A stretch of DNA of 64,000 bases, from positions 197,996 to 261,995 of the forward strand of contig CAXUKO010000009.1 in the NCBI GenBank assembly GCA_964251665.1. The letters run 5' to 3'. This DNA is from JBBQLG01 sp964251665. GTDB taxonomy: Bacteria > Bacteroidota > Bacteroidia > Cytophagales > Spirosomataceae. A model generated the notes under the pieces. It did not search any database, had not been told where the DNA came from, and saw only the letters and a list, made by a program, of their open reading frames with translations. The number at the start of each line of letters is the position of its first letter. Within the stretch, counting starts at the first letter, position 1. The position numbers were made by a program, and so were the translations under genes. This document shows positions 1 to 11,200 of the stretch, in pieces.

Positions 1-3000
1 GTCGTGGCCCAATCGTTGAGGATACTAGCTGCCAAGCTGCTGTTGGTCAGCCGATAATGCTTCTCAATGGCGAAACGAAGGGTGTCTGCATCTTCGAGGT
101 CTGGGGCTTCCAGCTCCACCATTTCGGGGTTACACTTGGCCGGAAATACACCCGTCGGGTCAAAGACGTACGCAATACCGCCCGACATGCCGGCCGCGAA
201 GTTGCGCCCTGTTTCACCCAGAATGATTACCTGACCACCGGTCATGTATTCGCAGCCGTGGTCGCCCACGCCCTCGACCACCACATGGGCACCCGAGTTA
301 CGCACGGCAAACCGCTCGCCCGCCATGCCCCGGATGTAGGCTTCGCCCGAGGTGGCGCCGTAGAAGGAGACGTTACCGACGATGCTGTTTTCTTCCGGTT
401 TGAACGTAGCGGCCCGGTCGGGGTACACAATCAGCTCGGCTCCGCACAGCCCTTTGCCGAAGTAGTCGTTGGCATCGCCTTCAAGTTCCAGCCGGACCCC
501 CGCCGTGTTGAACGCGCCAAAACTCTGGCCCGCCGTTCCCCGGAATTTATAGTGAATCGTCCCTTCAGGTAAACCGGGACCACCATACACCTTCGAGATT
601 TCGTTGGATAACACCGTACCCGTCGTCCGGTCCTCGTTGTTAATCGTAAACTCGCCGGTCACCGCATCGGCGTCGGTCAGAGCCGGTTGCGCCGTTTCGA
701 CCAGCTTCCAGTCCATAATCCGGGCCATGCCGTGATCCTGTTCTTCCTGTTTGTAAAGGGCCACCTGCAAATCGACTGGAGCTTTGTAAAGCAGCGCCGA
801 GAGGTCGAGGTTTTTATATTTCCAGTGCTGAACATCGTCGCGCATCTCCAGCATCTGCACCTGACCAACCATTTCGGTGATCGACCGGAAGCCCAGTTCG
901 GCCATGATCTCGCGCAGTTCCGTGGCCAGGAAGGTAAACATAGTCACCACGTACTCGGGCTTGCCGGTAAACAGCGCGCGGAGTTCTTCATTCTGCGTCG
1001 CTACCCCCACCGGACAGGTGTTCAGGTGGCATTTTCGCATCATGATGCAGCCCGTTGCGACCAGCGCTGCCGTAGCAACACCAAACTCTTCGGCTCCGAG
1101 CAGGGCCGCAATGGCCAGGTCGCGACCCGTGCGAATCTGTCCGTCGGCCTGCACCGTTACGCGCCCCCGCAGTTTATTGCGAACCAGCGTCTGATGCGTT
1201 TCGGCCAGCCCCAGTTCCCAGGGTAGTCCCGCGTGCCGGATACTCGACAGGGGAGAAGCACCCGTGCCGCCGTCATGACCCGAGATCAGGATATGGTCGG
1301 CCTTGGCTTTGGCAACACCCGTCGCGATGGTACCGACACCCGCTTCGGACACCAGCTTAACGCTGATGCAGGCGGCCCGGTTGGCGTTTTTCAAGTCGAA
1401 AATCAACTGCGCCAGATCTTCGATCGAATAAATATCGTGGTGGGGCGGTGGCGAAATCAGGCCCACGCCGGGCGTGGAGTGCCGGACGCGGCCAATCCAC
1501 TCATCTACTTTATGGCCGGGTAGCTGACCACCTTCGCCGGGCTTGGCCCCCTGCGCCATTTTGATCTGTAGTTCGCGGGCGTTGGTCAGGTAATAACTCG
1601 TTACGCCGAAACGCCCCGACGCGACCTGCTTGATGGCCGAGTTTCGGTTGTTGCCGAACTCATCCGTCTGGAAGCGGATTTCGTCTTCACCGCCTTCGCC
1701 GGAGTTGCTTTTGCCGCCGATGCGGTTCATGGCGATGGCCAGTGTCGTGTGGGCTTCCCACGAAATAGAACCGAAGGACATGGCACCCGTCGCAAACCGT
1801 TTGAAAATGGCTTCAATTGGCTCCACTTCCCCGATCGGAACGGGCTTGCTCTTTTTGAACTTCAGCAGACCCCGAAGCGTGAGCGCCTGCCGGGTCTGGT
1901 CATCAATGAGCTTGCTGTATTTTTTGTACTCCTGGTAGCTGTTATGCTTGGTGGAGTGCTGCAGCAAGTGAATGGTATCGGGGTTGAACAGGTGTTTCTC
2001 ACCCCGCTGTTTCCACTGATAAATGCCGCCCACTTCCAGTCGGGGATTGGATACGGGTTTTTCGGGGAACGCAGCGTGGTGACGGACCAGAATTTCGCGC
2101 GCGATTTCAGCCAGCCCCATGCCGCCAATGCGGGAGACAGTGCCGGTGAAATACCGGTCAACAACGGTTTTATTGAGCCCCAGGCACTCGAAGATCATCG
2201 CGCCCTGATACGACTGTAGGGTCGAGATACCCATCTTGGAGAAGATTTTGAGCAACTCGCCGTTGACCGCCTTGATGTAATTCTTGTACAGTTTATCAAC
2301 CGGGTAATCGACACCCAGCATCCCGCGTTCTCTCAGGCTGGCGATGGTTTCGAAGGCCATGTACGGGTTGATACCCGACGCGCCATACCCAATCAGCGTC
2401 GCAAAATGGTGCGTTTCCCACACATCACCCGCTTCCACGACCAGACCGACTTTGCCGCGCAGGCCGCGCTGAATGAGGTGGTGGTGCACGGCCGAGGTCG
2501 ACAGCAGCGACGGTATTGGGGCGTGGTTACTATCGACATTCCGGTCCGAGAGTACCAAAATGGAGTAGCCGTCTTCGATGGCATCTTCGGCGTAGCGGCA
2601 CAGTCGTTCCAGCGCCCGCTCGAGCGACGACCCCTGTCCATCGGCCAGGAAATAGCAATTTAGCGTCTTGGCCTGAAACCGGTGCCGGTCGATGAACCGC
2701 AGTTTATCAAATTCCTGAATGGTCAGCACGGGCTGCTCCAGTTCGATCTGACGGCAGTGTTCCGGCGATTCACTCAGGAGGTTATACGTAGCCCCGACAA
2801 ACGAGATGAGCGACATGATCGCCCGTTCCCGGATGGAGTCGATGGGCGGGTTGGTGACCTGCGCAAATAACTGCTTAAAGTAGTTGGCCAGGTGCTGACT
2901 CTGATCCGACAGTACCGCCAGCGGCACATCGGTGCCCATTGATCCGAGCGCTTCTTTGCCCGTCTCGACCATTGGTACCAGAATCATGCGCAGGTCTTCG

Positions 3001-4469
3001 GAGGTATAGCCAAACACCTGCTGCAGCCGCATGAGCGTTTTCTCGTCATGGTGACTGTACGACCGCACCGGGGCCTCCAGATCAGCAATCTTTATCTTAT
3101 TCTCGTTCAGCCACTGCTGGTAGGGCTGCCGGGTGCAGATTTCGTTTTTAACGTCCTCGTCCGAGATAATCCGGCCCTGTTCCATGTCCACTACGAACAT
3201 TTTACCGGGTTGTAGCCGCCCTTTTTTGACCACTTTTGCCGGGTCAATATCCAGCACACCGGCTTCGGAGGCCATAATAACAATATCGTCATTGGTCACC
3301 CAGTAGCGGGAGGGACGCAGGCCATTCCGGTCGAGAGTGGCACCCACGATACGCCCGTCCGTGAAGGAAATGGACGCGGGACCATCCCAGGGTTCAATCA
3401 GGGCCGCATGGTATTCATAGAATGCCCGGCGGGCCGGGTCCATCGCGTCATTACCATCCCAGGCTTCGGGAATGAGCATCATCATGACGTGCGGCAGTGA
3501 TCGGCCGCTCATCACCAGTAATTCAATGGCGTTATCAAGGTTAGCCGAATCTGACTGTTTGGGATCGCAGATGGGCAGCAGCATCGCCAGCTCGTCCTTC
3601 GTAAAATTCGACGATTCGAGCAGACCTTCGGCGGCCCGAATCCAGTTGACGTTGCCTCTAACGGTATTGATCTCTCCGTTGTGGGCAATATAACGGAAGG
3701 GCTGGGCCAGTTTCCAGGACGGAAAGGTATTGGTCGAGAACCGGGAGTGCACCACACCCAGCGCCGAAACGACATCTTCGTGGGCCAGATCCGGGAAGTA
3801 GCTTTCCAGTTGTAACGTCGTCAGCTGTCCTTTATATGTCAGTGTCCGGCAGGAGAGGGATGAAAAGTAGAAGTCCTCCACGCCCGCCACTGTTTCGTTA
3901 ATGATGCGGGTGCTGTGGTTGCGCAGGACATATAGCTTACGCTCAAAATCATCGGGATTAGTCACGGTAATGGGCCGCTTAACAAATACCTGCTCCATCT
4001 GCGGCTCGTGCGACCGCGACCCTGCCCCCAGATCTGTATTGTTAACCGGCACAACCCGGTAGCCCAGAATCTCCAGCCCCAGTTTGCGGGCTTTCCGGTT
4101 GAGTACGGCCCGGCACTCATCGCGCAGGCGGCTATCCTGGGGGAAGTAGACCATGCCCACGCCGTATTCCAGAGCGGGTGGCAGGGCAATACCCTGTTTG
4201 CGGCATTCGTCCAGCAGAAATTCGTGCGGAATCTGGATGAGCAGACCGGCACCGTCGCCGGAGTTGGCTTCACTACCGGTAGCACCCCGGTGCTCCATAC
4301 GCCGGAGCATTTGTAGGGAATCAGCCACAATCTGATGCGATTTGCGGCCTTTGATATCAGCAATGAAGCCAATGCCGCAGTTATCGTGTTCAAATTCGGG
4401 GCGGTATAAGCCGGTCTCCGGTTGGTGCGGGAGTGAGAAGCCCTCCGTTGGGGTTAGCTGGTCAGACAT
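1..4469 (-). CDS. gltB: glutamate synthase large subunit, partial (C-terminal end outside window)
   Basis: Large (alpha) subunit of glutamate synthase, which makes two glutamates from glutamine and 2-oxoglutarate in the cytoplasm. The frame is open from an ATG at 4469 to the window edge, about 1489 codons, so only the last few residues are missing. Cys31 within HDNCGIGF is the expected class II glutamine amidotransferase nucleophile, exposed after removal of a 30-residue propeptide. A Cys-x5-Cys-x4-Cys motif (CIMMRKCHLNTC, residues about 1141-1152) matches the family 3Fe-4S ligands. The C-terminal GXGXG region continues off the edge. The small subunit gltD would be expected just outside the window. 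Upstream, 4470-4734 is AT-rich and holds one weak TAnnTTTG match (minus strand, 4641-4648). Confidence 0.95.
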   Translation of the reverse strand, partial: MSDQLTPTEGFSLPHQPETGLYRPEFEHDNCGIGFIADIKGRKSHQIVADSLQMLRRMEHRGATGSEANSGDGAGLLIQIPHEFLLDECRKQGIALPPALEYGVGMVYFPQDSRLRDECRAVLNRKARKLGLEILGYRVVPVNNTDLGAGSRSHEPQMEQVFVKRPITVTNPDDFERKLYVLRNHSTRIINETVAGVEDFYFSSLSCRTLTYKGQLTTLQLESYFPDLAHEDVVSALGVVHSRFSTNTFPSWKLAQPFRYIAHNGEINTVRGNVNWIRAAEGLLESSNFTKDELAMLLPICDPKQSDSANLDNAIELLVMSGRSLPHVMMMLIPEAWDGNDAMDPARRAFYEYHAALIEPWDGPASISFTDGRIVGATLDRNGLRPSRYWVTNDDIVIMASEAGVLDIDPAKVVKKGRLQPGKMFVVDMEQGRIISDEDVKNEICTRQPYQQWLNENKIKIADLEAPVRSYSHHDEKTLMRLQQVFGYTSEDLRMILVPMVETGKEALGSMGTDVPLAVLSDQSQHLANYFKQLFAQVTNPPIDSIRERAIMSLISFVGATYNLLSESPEHCRQIELEQPVLTIQEFDKLRFIDRHRFQAKTLNCYFLADGQGSSLERALERLCRYAEDAIEDGYSILVLSDRNVDSNHAPIPSLLSTSAVHHHLIQRGLRGKVGLVVEAGDVWETHHFATLIGYGASGINPYMAFETIASLRERGMLGVDYPVDKLYKNYIKAVNGELLKIFSKMGISTLQSYQGAMIFECLGLNKTVVDRYFTGTVSRIGGMGLAEIAREILVRHHAAFPEKPVSNPRLEVGGIYQWKQRGEKHLFNPDTIHLLQHSTKHNSYQEYKKYSKLIDDQTRQALTLRGLLKFKKSKPVPIGEVEPIEAIFKRFATGAMSFGSISWEAHTTLAIAMNRIGGKSNSGEGGEDEIRFQTDEFGNNRNSAIKQVASGRFGVTSYYLTNARELQIKMAQGAKPGEGGQLPGHKVDEWIGRVRHSTPGVGLISPPPHHDIYSIEDLAQLIFDLKNANRAACISVKLVSEAGVGTIATGVAKAKADHILISGHDGGTGASPLSSIRHAGLPWELGLAETHQTLVRNKLRGRVTVQADGQIRTGRDLAIAALLGAEEFGVATAALVATGCIMMRKCHLNTCPVGVATQNEELRALFTGKPEYVVTMFTFLATELREIMAELGFRSITEMVGQVQMLEMRDDVQHWKYKNLDLSALLYKAPVDLQVALYKQEEQDHGMARIMDWKLVETAQPALTDADAVTGEFTINNEDRTTGTVLSNEISKVYGGPGLPEGTIHYKFRGTAGQSFGAFNTAGVRLELEGDANDYFGKGLCGAELIVYPDRAATFKPEENSIVGNVSFYGATSGEAYIRGMAGERFAVRNSGAHVVVEGVGDHGCEYMTGGQVIILGETGRNFAAGMSGGIAYVFDPTGVFPAKCNPEMVELEAPDLEDADTLRFAIEKHYRLTNSSLAASILNDWAT

Positions 4470-4734
4470 AGTCGTAACGGCGATTGGTCAGGTCTGCCTG
4501 ACGGAGTGGTCAGGACAGGGTATTTATTAACAAAATGACAATAGATCAGGTTTCCGCGTACGGGTTAAAACGGGAAGAAAAACACCGGTACGTCAGTTGA
4601 TTTCGATGAAGCCTTGCAAGATACTACTAAAACAATTTGGCAAAAATAGCTTTTAACGGAATTATCTTTTGATACGCTAATTTTATGAATTTCGTACAAA
4701 ACAATCTTGAATACTGACTAAATAACAAGAACTG

Positions 4735-5817
4735 TCAGCGGCATTTTTTCATGCGTTCGGCGTTGGACAGAGCATCTCCGGCAGTTTGACCCCGGCTGAA
4801 CGCGTCGCAGGCCGCAGCCGTATTTCCGGTCAGCAGGTAAGCCTGACCTGTATAATAATACAATTGATCGACGGATGGGTCGAGTTTTTCGGCCTGTCGC
4901 AGTGAAACTAAGGATTTAGTTGATTCTTTCTGCTTCAGGTAGTAGATCCCCAGGTTCCGGTGCGCCCAGGCATTCCGGTCGTCGATACGCAGGGATTGGG
5001 TAAGCAGGGGCAGGGTTTCGGCATCCCGGCCGAGCATCAGGAGCAGGTACGCCCGGTTGTTGAGGTAATAGGCCTGCGTCGGCTGAATGGACAGTGCCCG
5101 GTCGACAAATGTCAGCGCTTCGGCGTAGTTGCCCGTCTGAGCCAGCAACAGACTAAGGTTATTCAAAGCCGCATCCTGCTTCGGATTCAGGGCAACGGCC
5201 TGCTGCAGATCCTGCCGGGCGGCCGGGTACGCTTTCTGACTAAAGAATAAAGCCCCCCGATTGGTCAGGGCTTCCCAATTTTTAGGATTCAACTGCAACG
5301 CCCGGTCGTAGGCTACCTGTGCGTCCGACGGTTTATTTAGCCTGACGTAGGTATCGCCGAGCCGGGTCTGGTAAAAGGTTGAGTCGGTATATGTTTTCTG
5401 AATTTGTAGCAAGTCGGTCAGGGCTCCGTTGGCATCGCCGGTTTCGAGCAGCACATCGGCGCGGTTGAGGTAAGCGGGTTCGTAGGCCGGATCGCGTTGA
5501 ATGGCCTCTGTATAATCAGCGAGGGCGGCTTCCCGCTCGCCGTTGCGGTAACGGGCCAGACCCCGGTTGTTGTAGGCATCGGCAAAGTCCGGCTTCTTTT
5601 TGATGGCTTCATCGTAATACCGAATCGCTTCGGTATACTCCCGTTTGCCGAGCTGCACATTTCCCTTCAAAAAAAACTGAGCCGCTTCCTGCCGCGTCTG
5701 ATCGGAACAACCGCTTAGGAAGAGTCCACCCAACAGAACGAAAACGGCCCACCTCTGGCGAACAGACGAGGAGAGAAGCCCGGAACGCTTTCCGGTTATA
5801 TTTTGCTGATGAATCAT
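4735..5817 (-). CDS. TPR-repeat lipoprotein
   Basis: 360-residue protein with an N-terminal signal and a lipobox LSGC (Cys37), so probably an envelope lipoprotein facing the periplasm. From about residue 45 to 345 it is built of roughly nine tetratricopeptide repeats, recognisable by recurrent A..Y.NRG and AL..NP patterns (for example YNNRGLARYRNGEREAAL). TPR arrays are protein-binding scaffolds; no catalytic domain is visible. The start at 5817 gives a rather long n-region with several basic residues before the hydrophobic stretch WAVFVLLGGLFL. It lies alone, divergent from the small gene at 5899. Specific partner unknown. Confidence 0.85.
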   Translation of the reverse strand: MIHQQNITGKRSGLLSSSVRQRWAVFVLLGGLFLSGCSDQTRQEAAQFFLKGNVQLGKREYTEAIRYYDEAIKKKPDFADAYNNRGLARYRNGEREAALADYTEAIQRDPAYEPAYLNRADVLLETGDANGALTDLLQIQKTYTDSTFYQTRLGDTYVRLNKPSDAQVAYDRALQLNPKNWEALTNRGALFFSQKAYPAARQDLQQAVALNPKQDAALNNLSLLLAQTGNYAEALTFVDRALSIQPTQAYYLNNRAYLLLMLGRDAETLPLLTQSLRIDDRNAWAHRNLGIYYLKQKESTKSLVSLRQAEKLDPSVDQLYYYTGQAYLLTGNTAAACDAFSRGQTAGDALSNAERMKKCR

Positions 5818-5898
5818 ATCGGGTAGCTGATGGTATAGTGCGCTCGGTCAGGCCTCCATTCGCTCATTCACTCAATCAAAAAATCACTCATTAGAAAC

Positions 5899-6147
5899 AT
5901 GCGTCACCTACAGGAAATTCCGCATACCCACTTCCGTATGGGCCTTTATGCGTGGAACAACAAATTCATCGTAAAGATTGAAACCGGTCCGTACGAACAA
6001 ACCTACAAAGTAAGTGAGCTGGACATTACCACGGCGGATGAAGTGATCCAATTACTCGATGCGTCCTTTCTGGAACGGGTCGAACAACGGTTCCGGGAGA
6101 TGGATGCCGACTGGACGGCAACGCAGGAGCGGCATGAGTTTGATTGA
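5899..6147 (+). CDS. small conserved hypothetical protein
   Basis: 82-residue soluble, acidic protein without a signal peptide or membrane segment. The ATG at 5899 is the first in frame and there is no recognisable Shine-Dalgarno, as usual in this phylum. The sequence (KFIVKIETGPYEQTYKVSELD) reads as a compact beta-strand-rich unit followed by a helix with DEVIQLLDASFLERVEQRF. It resembles short conserved proteins of unknown function found in Cytophagales; no function is assigned. It is convergent with the M61 peptidase gene and is followed directly by a long perfect inverted repeat. Confidence 0.7.
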   Translation: MRHLQEIPHTHFRMGLYAWNNKFIVKIETGPYEQTYKVSELDITTADEVIQLLDASFLERVEQRFREMDADWTATQERHEFD

Positions 6148-6158
6148 TGTCAGGAAAG

Positions 6159-6234
6159 ATAGTGTTTCAATTATTGTATAGTAAATACTTATAATCTAAT
6201 ACAAGTATTTACTATACAATAATTGAAACACTAT
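6159..6234. repeat. 32-bp perfect inverted repeat between convergent genes (possible bidirectional terminator)
   Basis: Arms 6159-6190 and 6203-6234 are perfectly complementary over 32 bp with a 12-nt loop. The stem is almost entirely A/T with an inner core TATAGTAAATACTT. The right arm includes the stop codon (6231-6233) of the M61 peptidase gene, so the repeat reaches into coding sequence. There is no classical GC stem plus U-run, but the position between two convergent genes suggests transcription termination in both directions. Confidence 0.75.
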
Positions 6235-8138
6235 TTGATGTACAGCCACTTAGCGAACAGCGAGCGTTGTTGTGTAGTTGGATTTGCGACTGGCTCCAGG
6301 CGGTAGCTGCCCAGCGGGTTCTCTGTCAGCTTAATGGGCAGGGTTCGAATCAGTCCGCTGCGGTTGACAAGCACCTGTATGGTTTCGCCCACCCGCCGAC
6401 CCGCCAGCAGGCGATTCAGGTCATCACCGACCCGCGTACTATCGATGGATAGAATCTCATCGCCCACGTTGAGCCCATCGGTCCAGGCCGCCGAATTTCG
6501 ACGGACGCTGGCTACAATTAGCTTGCCACCCGAGGCTGATGTGCCCGCGCCCAGAAAACCGTCCTGAGTCCGGGACGCCGGACCGTTCAGCGCAACATTC
6601 GTTAACCGCAAACCGACCGGTTCGAAGAACGCATTGTAGTCAATGACGTCCGTACCGAAGACGTATTTTTTGAAGAAGTCATCCAGATTCCGGCCCGCGA
6701 TCTGGGCCGCTGCCCGCTGAAATTCCTCGTCCGTAAAGCCGCGCTGCTGCTTCTTATAATACTCCTGATACAGGTAGCGCATCAGGTCGTCCAGGTTTCG
6801 GGTACCATTGGTGTTAGCAAGAATGGTCAGGTTCAGTAAGGTGCCCAGCACGTTGCCTTTGCTGTAATACGAAATCGTGCTGTTGCCCGAATTCTCGTTA
6901 GGACGGTACCCTTTGATCCAGGCATCCCAACTTGATTCAGCGGCTGACTGCACCCGCGTACCCGGCTGATTTTCGATGCCGGTAATATCACTGGCCACTA
7001 CATTCAGATACTGCTCCGGTGTGTGAATCCCCGCCCGGCGCAGGATGTATTCTGCGTAAAACGAAGTAACGCCTTCCGACAGCCACAGCAGGTGCGTGTA
7101 GTTTTCGTTCTCGTAATCGAATGGCCCGAGGGCGATGGGGCGGATGCGTTTGACGTTCCAGAGGTGAAAGTATTCGTGGGCCGCTAATGAAAGAAAGCCC
7201 CGGTACCCGGTTTCGGTCTGGTAGGTATTTCGGGCCGTCTGGAGGGTTGTAGAGTTGAGGTGCTCCAGTCCTCCGCCCGCGTTGGGCATGTGATGGACGA
7301 TAAACGTATAGTCTTTACAGGGATGCTCCCCCACGACGGTAGCTGCCGTTTCGCAGACGCGCTGGTAATCACGCGTCAGCCGCTCCTGATCGAAGGCCAC
7401 CTGGCCGAACATCGCTACTGTATGCGGAATGCCAGAAGCCGTAAAGGTGAACGTCGGGTGCGTACCAATCTCAATAGGGGAGTCGACCAGACTGTCGTAG
7501 TTGGGCACGGCGTAGGTCCACTTTTCGCCACCACTTAACAGTGTTAACCCTGTTGAAACGGTCGTCCAGCCCGTATATGGTTTCACGATGAGCTGCGCCG
7601 GATTGCTTTTCAGGGCGTCCGTATACATGAATATACTGGCCCCGTTGAGGTAACCGTGGTCGCTGTCCACAAAACTGTTCCGCACGCTGAGCTCGTAAGC
7701 GTACACTTTATAGGTAATCGTGAGCGCATCGTCCGCCGAGAAAATGCGCCAGGTGTTCTTCTTGACTTTATCTATAACTAAGTTCTTAGTTGTGCTTTGG
7801 GCGGAATGGGCCGTAAATCCTTCGACATTTTTTGCGTATTCGCGGATGAGGTAGGAGCCGGGTGTCCAGACCGGCATTTTAATGTCAATATAGCCCGTTT
7901 TTTTATAGCCGGGTAATCCGGCGAGGTTGGTCAACTGCATCGTTACCTCGAAGTAGTGAGTCTGAGGCTCAGGCATGGCGAGCACATACGTGATCGCGGG
8001 TACTGCGGCAGTGGGTTCATCAACGGACTGGGCCGAACGCCCGGCCAGCCGATGCGGGGTGCTGCTCACCGGGCGGGTCAACAGCGAGATGCTTAATAGG
8101 AATAGCCACCAAAACTTTTTTTTCATACGGAAATGCAT
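6231..8138 (-). CDS. M61-family metallopeptidase with PDZ domain
   Basis: 635-residue secreted peptidase of family M61 (glycyl-aminopeptidase type). Signal peptide at residues 1-27 (KKKFWWLFLLSISLL); an alternative start is Met5. An N-terminal beta domain (about 45-240) is followed by the gluzincin-like catalytic core: HEYFH at 321-325 gives two zinc ligands and the catalytic Glu, and LSEG with Glu355 supplies the third ligand 30 residues on. A PDZ domain follows at about 520-605 (KLIVASVRRNSAAWTDGLNVG), as usual for bacterial M61 proteins. The protein probably acts in the periplasm on peptides. The gene is monocistronic and divergent from the TPR gene at 8231. Confidence 0.92.
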   Translation of the reverse strand: MHFRMKKKFWWLFLLSISLLTRPVSSTPHRLAGRSAQSVDEPTAAVPAITYVLAMPEPQTHYFEVTMQLTNLAGLPGYKKTGYIDIKMPVWTPGSYLIREYAKNVEGFTAHSAQSTTKNLVIDKVKKNTWRIFSADDALTITYKVYAYELSVRNSFVDSDHGYLNGASIFMYTDALKSNPAQLIVKPYTGWTTVSTGLTLLSGGEKWTYAVPNYDSLVDSPIEIGTHPTFTFTASGIPHTVAMFGQVAFDQERLTRDYQRVCETAATVVGEHPCKDYTFIVHHMPNAGGGLEHLNSTTLQTARNTYQTETGYRGFLSLAAHEYFHLWNVKRIRPIALGPFDYENENYTHLLWLSEGVTSFYAEYILRRAGIHTPEQYLNVVASDITGIENQPGTRVQSAAESSWDAWIKGYRPNENSGNSTISYYSKGNVLGTLLNLTILANTNGTRNLDDLMRYLYQEYYKKQQRGFTDEEFQRAAAQIAGRNLDDFFKKYVFGTDVIDYNAFFEPVGLRLTNVALNGPASRTQDGFLGAGTSASGGKLIVASVRRNSAAWTDGLNVGDEILSIDSTRVGDDLNRLLAGRRVGETIQVLVNRSGLIRTLPIKLTENPLGSYRLEPVANPTTQQRSLFAKWLYIK

Positions 8139-8230
8139 GTACTTTCGTTTTTTACCTGATTTTAACCGGTCTCAAACCGAGTCGGCGAAACTACAATGCT
8201 TTCAAAGGAATCACAACCTTTGCCAACCGT

Positions 8231-11200
8231 ATGCAGCCATTCCGCTTTCCCAATTCACTCCCAATCTTAGTTTGTGCACTTATTCTGGTTCAATCGTCGG
8301 TTGGCTGGGCACAGCGAACGCTGAGCTTTACCGAACCGGATGCGCACTATCGCACGGGCATCGAGCTCTTTGAGAAAAATAATTATGCCGCATCCCGCTA
8401 CGAGTTTGGGCAGTACCTTGAACGGCGGGCGCTGTCGGATAATCTGCGCAGCACAACCGGAACCCCCACCGCCGATCAGAACGCCGTTTCGGCTGAGTAT
8501 TACATCGCGCTGACAAGTTTGTACATCGATGAGCCGGGCGCCGAGGTGCTGGTCGACCGATTCGTGAAGAACCATAGCGAACACCCCAAAGCGGCCCAGT
8601 TGTACGGTGATCTGGGTACCTATTATTACACGAAAGAAGACTATAACCGCGCCATCGGTTTTTTGGAGAAAGCCGTTGGCGGTCCGGCGTCCCGGCAATC
8701 CGGTACTGCCAGTCGTCGGTCTGACGTAGCCTATAAACTGGCCGTATCGTATTATAATACCCAGGCCCTGGCGAAAGCATTACCGCTCTTCAATGAACTC
8801 AAGGGCGGTACCGACCCGACAATCGCGCCCAGTGCTTCTTATTATGCCGGGGTTATCAATTTCCGTAACAACAACTTCAGCGAAGCCATCACTGACTTTC
8901 GGCGGGCCGGAGCGGATACCCGTTACCAGAACGAGATTCCCAACTGGATCGCGCAGGCGCTGTACCGTGAGCGACGGTACGATGAACTGGTCGCCTACAC
9001 CGAGCCGCTCCTGCAACGCAACAATACGAACGCCCTGAGCGAGGTTGCGCTGTTTACCGCCGAGGTGTATTACAGGCAGGGGCAGTATGCGAAGGCGCTG
9101 CCGCTTTATAAGCGGTTCATGGCCGTCAAGGGCGCACAGGCACCGGCGGCCGTCAAATTCCGGTACGGTCAGTCGCTGTTTAAAACCGGCGACTATACCG
9201 GAGCCATCGCCCAGTTGAAACCTGTGGCGGGTGGAAAAGACACGACCGCTCAGTTTGCTGCTTATACCCTGGGGGTCAGCTACCTGCAAACCCAGAACCC
9301 GACCTACGCCCTGACGGCTTTCGATCAGGCTGCGCGGCTACCCTTTAATAAGGCTATTCAGGAAGAAGCCGTCTTTACGCACGCAAAATTGCAACTGGAC
9401 GTAAACAACGGGGCCGGTGCGGTAAAAGAACTGACGGATTTCAATAAACGATACCCCGATAGTGCGTTTGAGAACGAAGCCAACGAACTGCTCAGCGAAT
9501 CCTACTTAGCATCGAATAACTACGCAGCTGCGATTGCTTACATCGAGTCGCTGAAACGCCGGACGCCTAAAATCAACGCGACCTATCAGCGACTGACCTA
9601 CAATCAGGGGGTCAACGATTACAACGCCGACCGCTACGAGGTGGCCATCCGCAACTTCGATAAATCGTTGCAGACCGCGCCCGATGCCTCGCTGAAAACA
9701 TCGGCCCAGTTCTGGAAGGCGGAATCACTGTCGGCCCTGAAACGCTACGATGAGGCCATTCCGCTGTATGGTCAGGTTCGATCGGGCGAAAACGGGGAGC
9801 AGAGCCTGTACGCGCTGGGCTATGCCTACTATAATAAGAAGGACTATCCCCGCGCCCTGACCTACTTCCAGAATTACCTCAAAGCCAGCCCGGCCGATCC
9901 GGCGTCGGCGCAGGATGCCGTGGTGCGGATTGCCGACTGCTATTTTGCCGCTAAGCAATACAACGACGCCATGCGGAATTACGAGCAGGTGATTGCCCGG
10001 AACGGCGTCGACCGGGATTACGCGTCCTATCAGAAAGGGCTGATTCTGTCGTACGTGGGGCGGGATACCGAAGCCAAAGCGCAGTTTGATCAGATTCAGC
10101 GGCAGAATCCCAATTCACGTTATGCCGATGAAGCCCTGTTTCAGGCGGCTAACGTTGATTTTGAGAAGGGGGCGTATCAGTCCGCTATCACCGGCTTTTC
10201 GCGGCTCATCCGGGACAAACCCCAGAGTGCGCTGCTGCCTCAGACCCTGCTGAAACGGGCCGTTGCCTACGACAACTTACAGCAGTACGATCCCGCCATT
10301 GCCGATTACCGGCGTATCCTGAGCGACTACGGCAATACCCCGGTAGCCCAGAGTGCCCTGCTCGGTTTACAGAACAGCCTGAACGATGCCGGCCGACCCG
10401 AAGAATTCAATCAGGCGCTGGGACAGTATAAGAAAGGGAATCCCGGCAGCTCCGACGTGGAGAAGGTCGAATTCGATAACGCCAAAAATATTTACGGTAA
10501 TGAGAAATATCCGCAGGCCATTCAGGCACTGCTGGCCTTCATTGAGGAATACCCAAACAGCCCGAATACGAACGAGGCCCGGTATTACATCGGGGAATCG
10601 TACAACCGCACTGGAGACGCGGCCAATGCGCTGCGGTATTATTATACGGTGATGACGGATGGTAAGTCGGATTTTGTGGTACGGTCGGCCAGTCGGGCAG
10701 CTGAACTGGAGCGGACGCAGAAAAACTTTCCCCGGGCGGTACGCAACTACCAGTTCCTGCTGGGCCGGTCGAGTCAGAAAACAGATCAGGTAGCGGCTCA
10801 GCTTGGGTTGATGGATACCTATCTGGCCTATAATAAACCCGACTCTGCGGTGGTTTTTGCCCGCGAGGTGCTCACTGCCGGGAGCGTGGTGGCGGGCGCG
10901 CAGAACCGGGCGCAGTTGGCTCTGGGTAAGGCGGCTTCTATGAAAAATGATTTTAAAACCGCCCAGACCGAGTTCGAGCGGACAATTGCGCTGGCGAAGG
11001 ACGTCAACGGCGCGGAGGCTAACTACCGCATCGGGCAGATGCTGTACCAGCAGAAGAAATACAAAGAGTCCATTGCTACCCTGCTGAAGTTCAACGAACT
11101 GTTTGCGGACTTCGATTACTGGAAAGGCAAAGCATTCATATTAGTTGCGGATAATAACGTCGGCCTGAATGAATTCGCTCAGGCCCGGGCCGTGCTGAAC

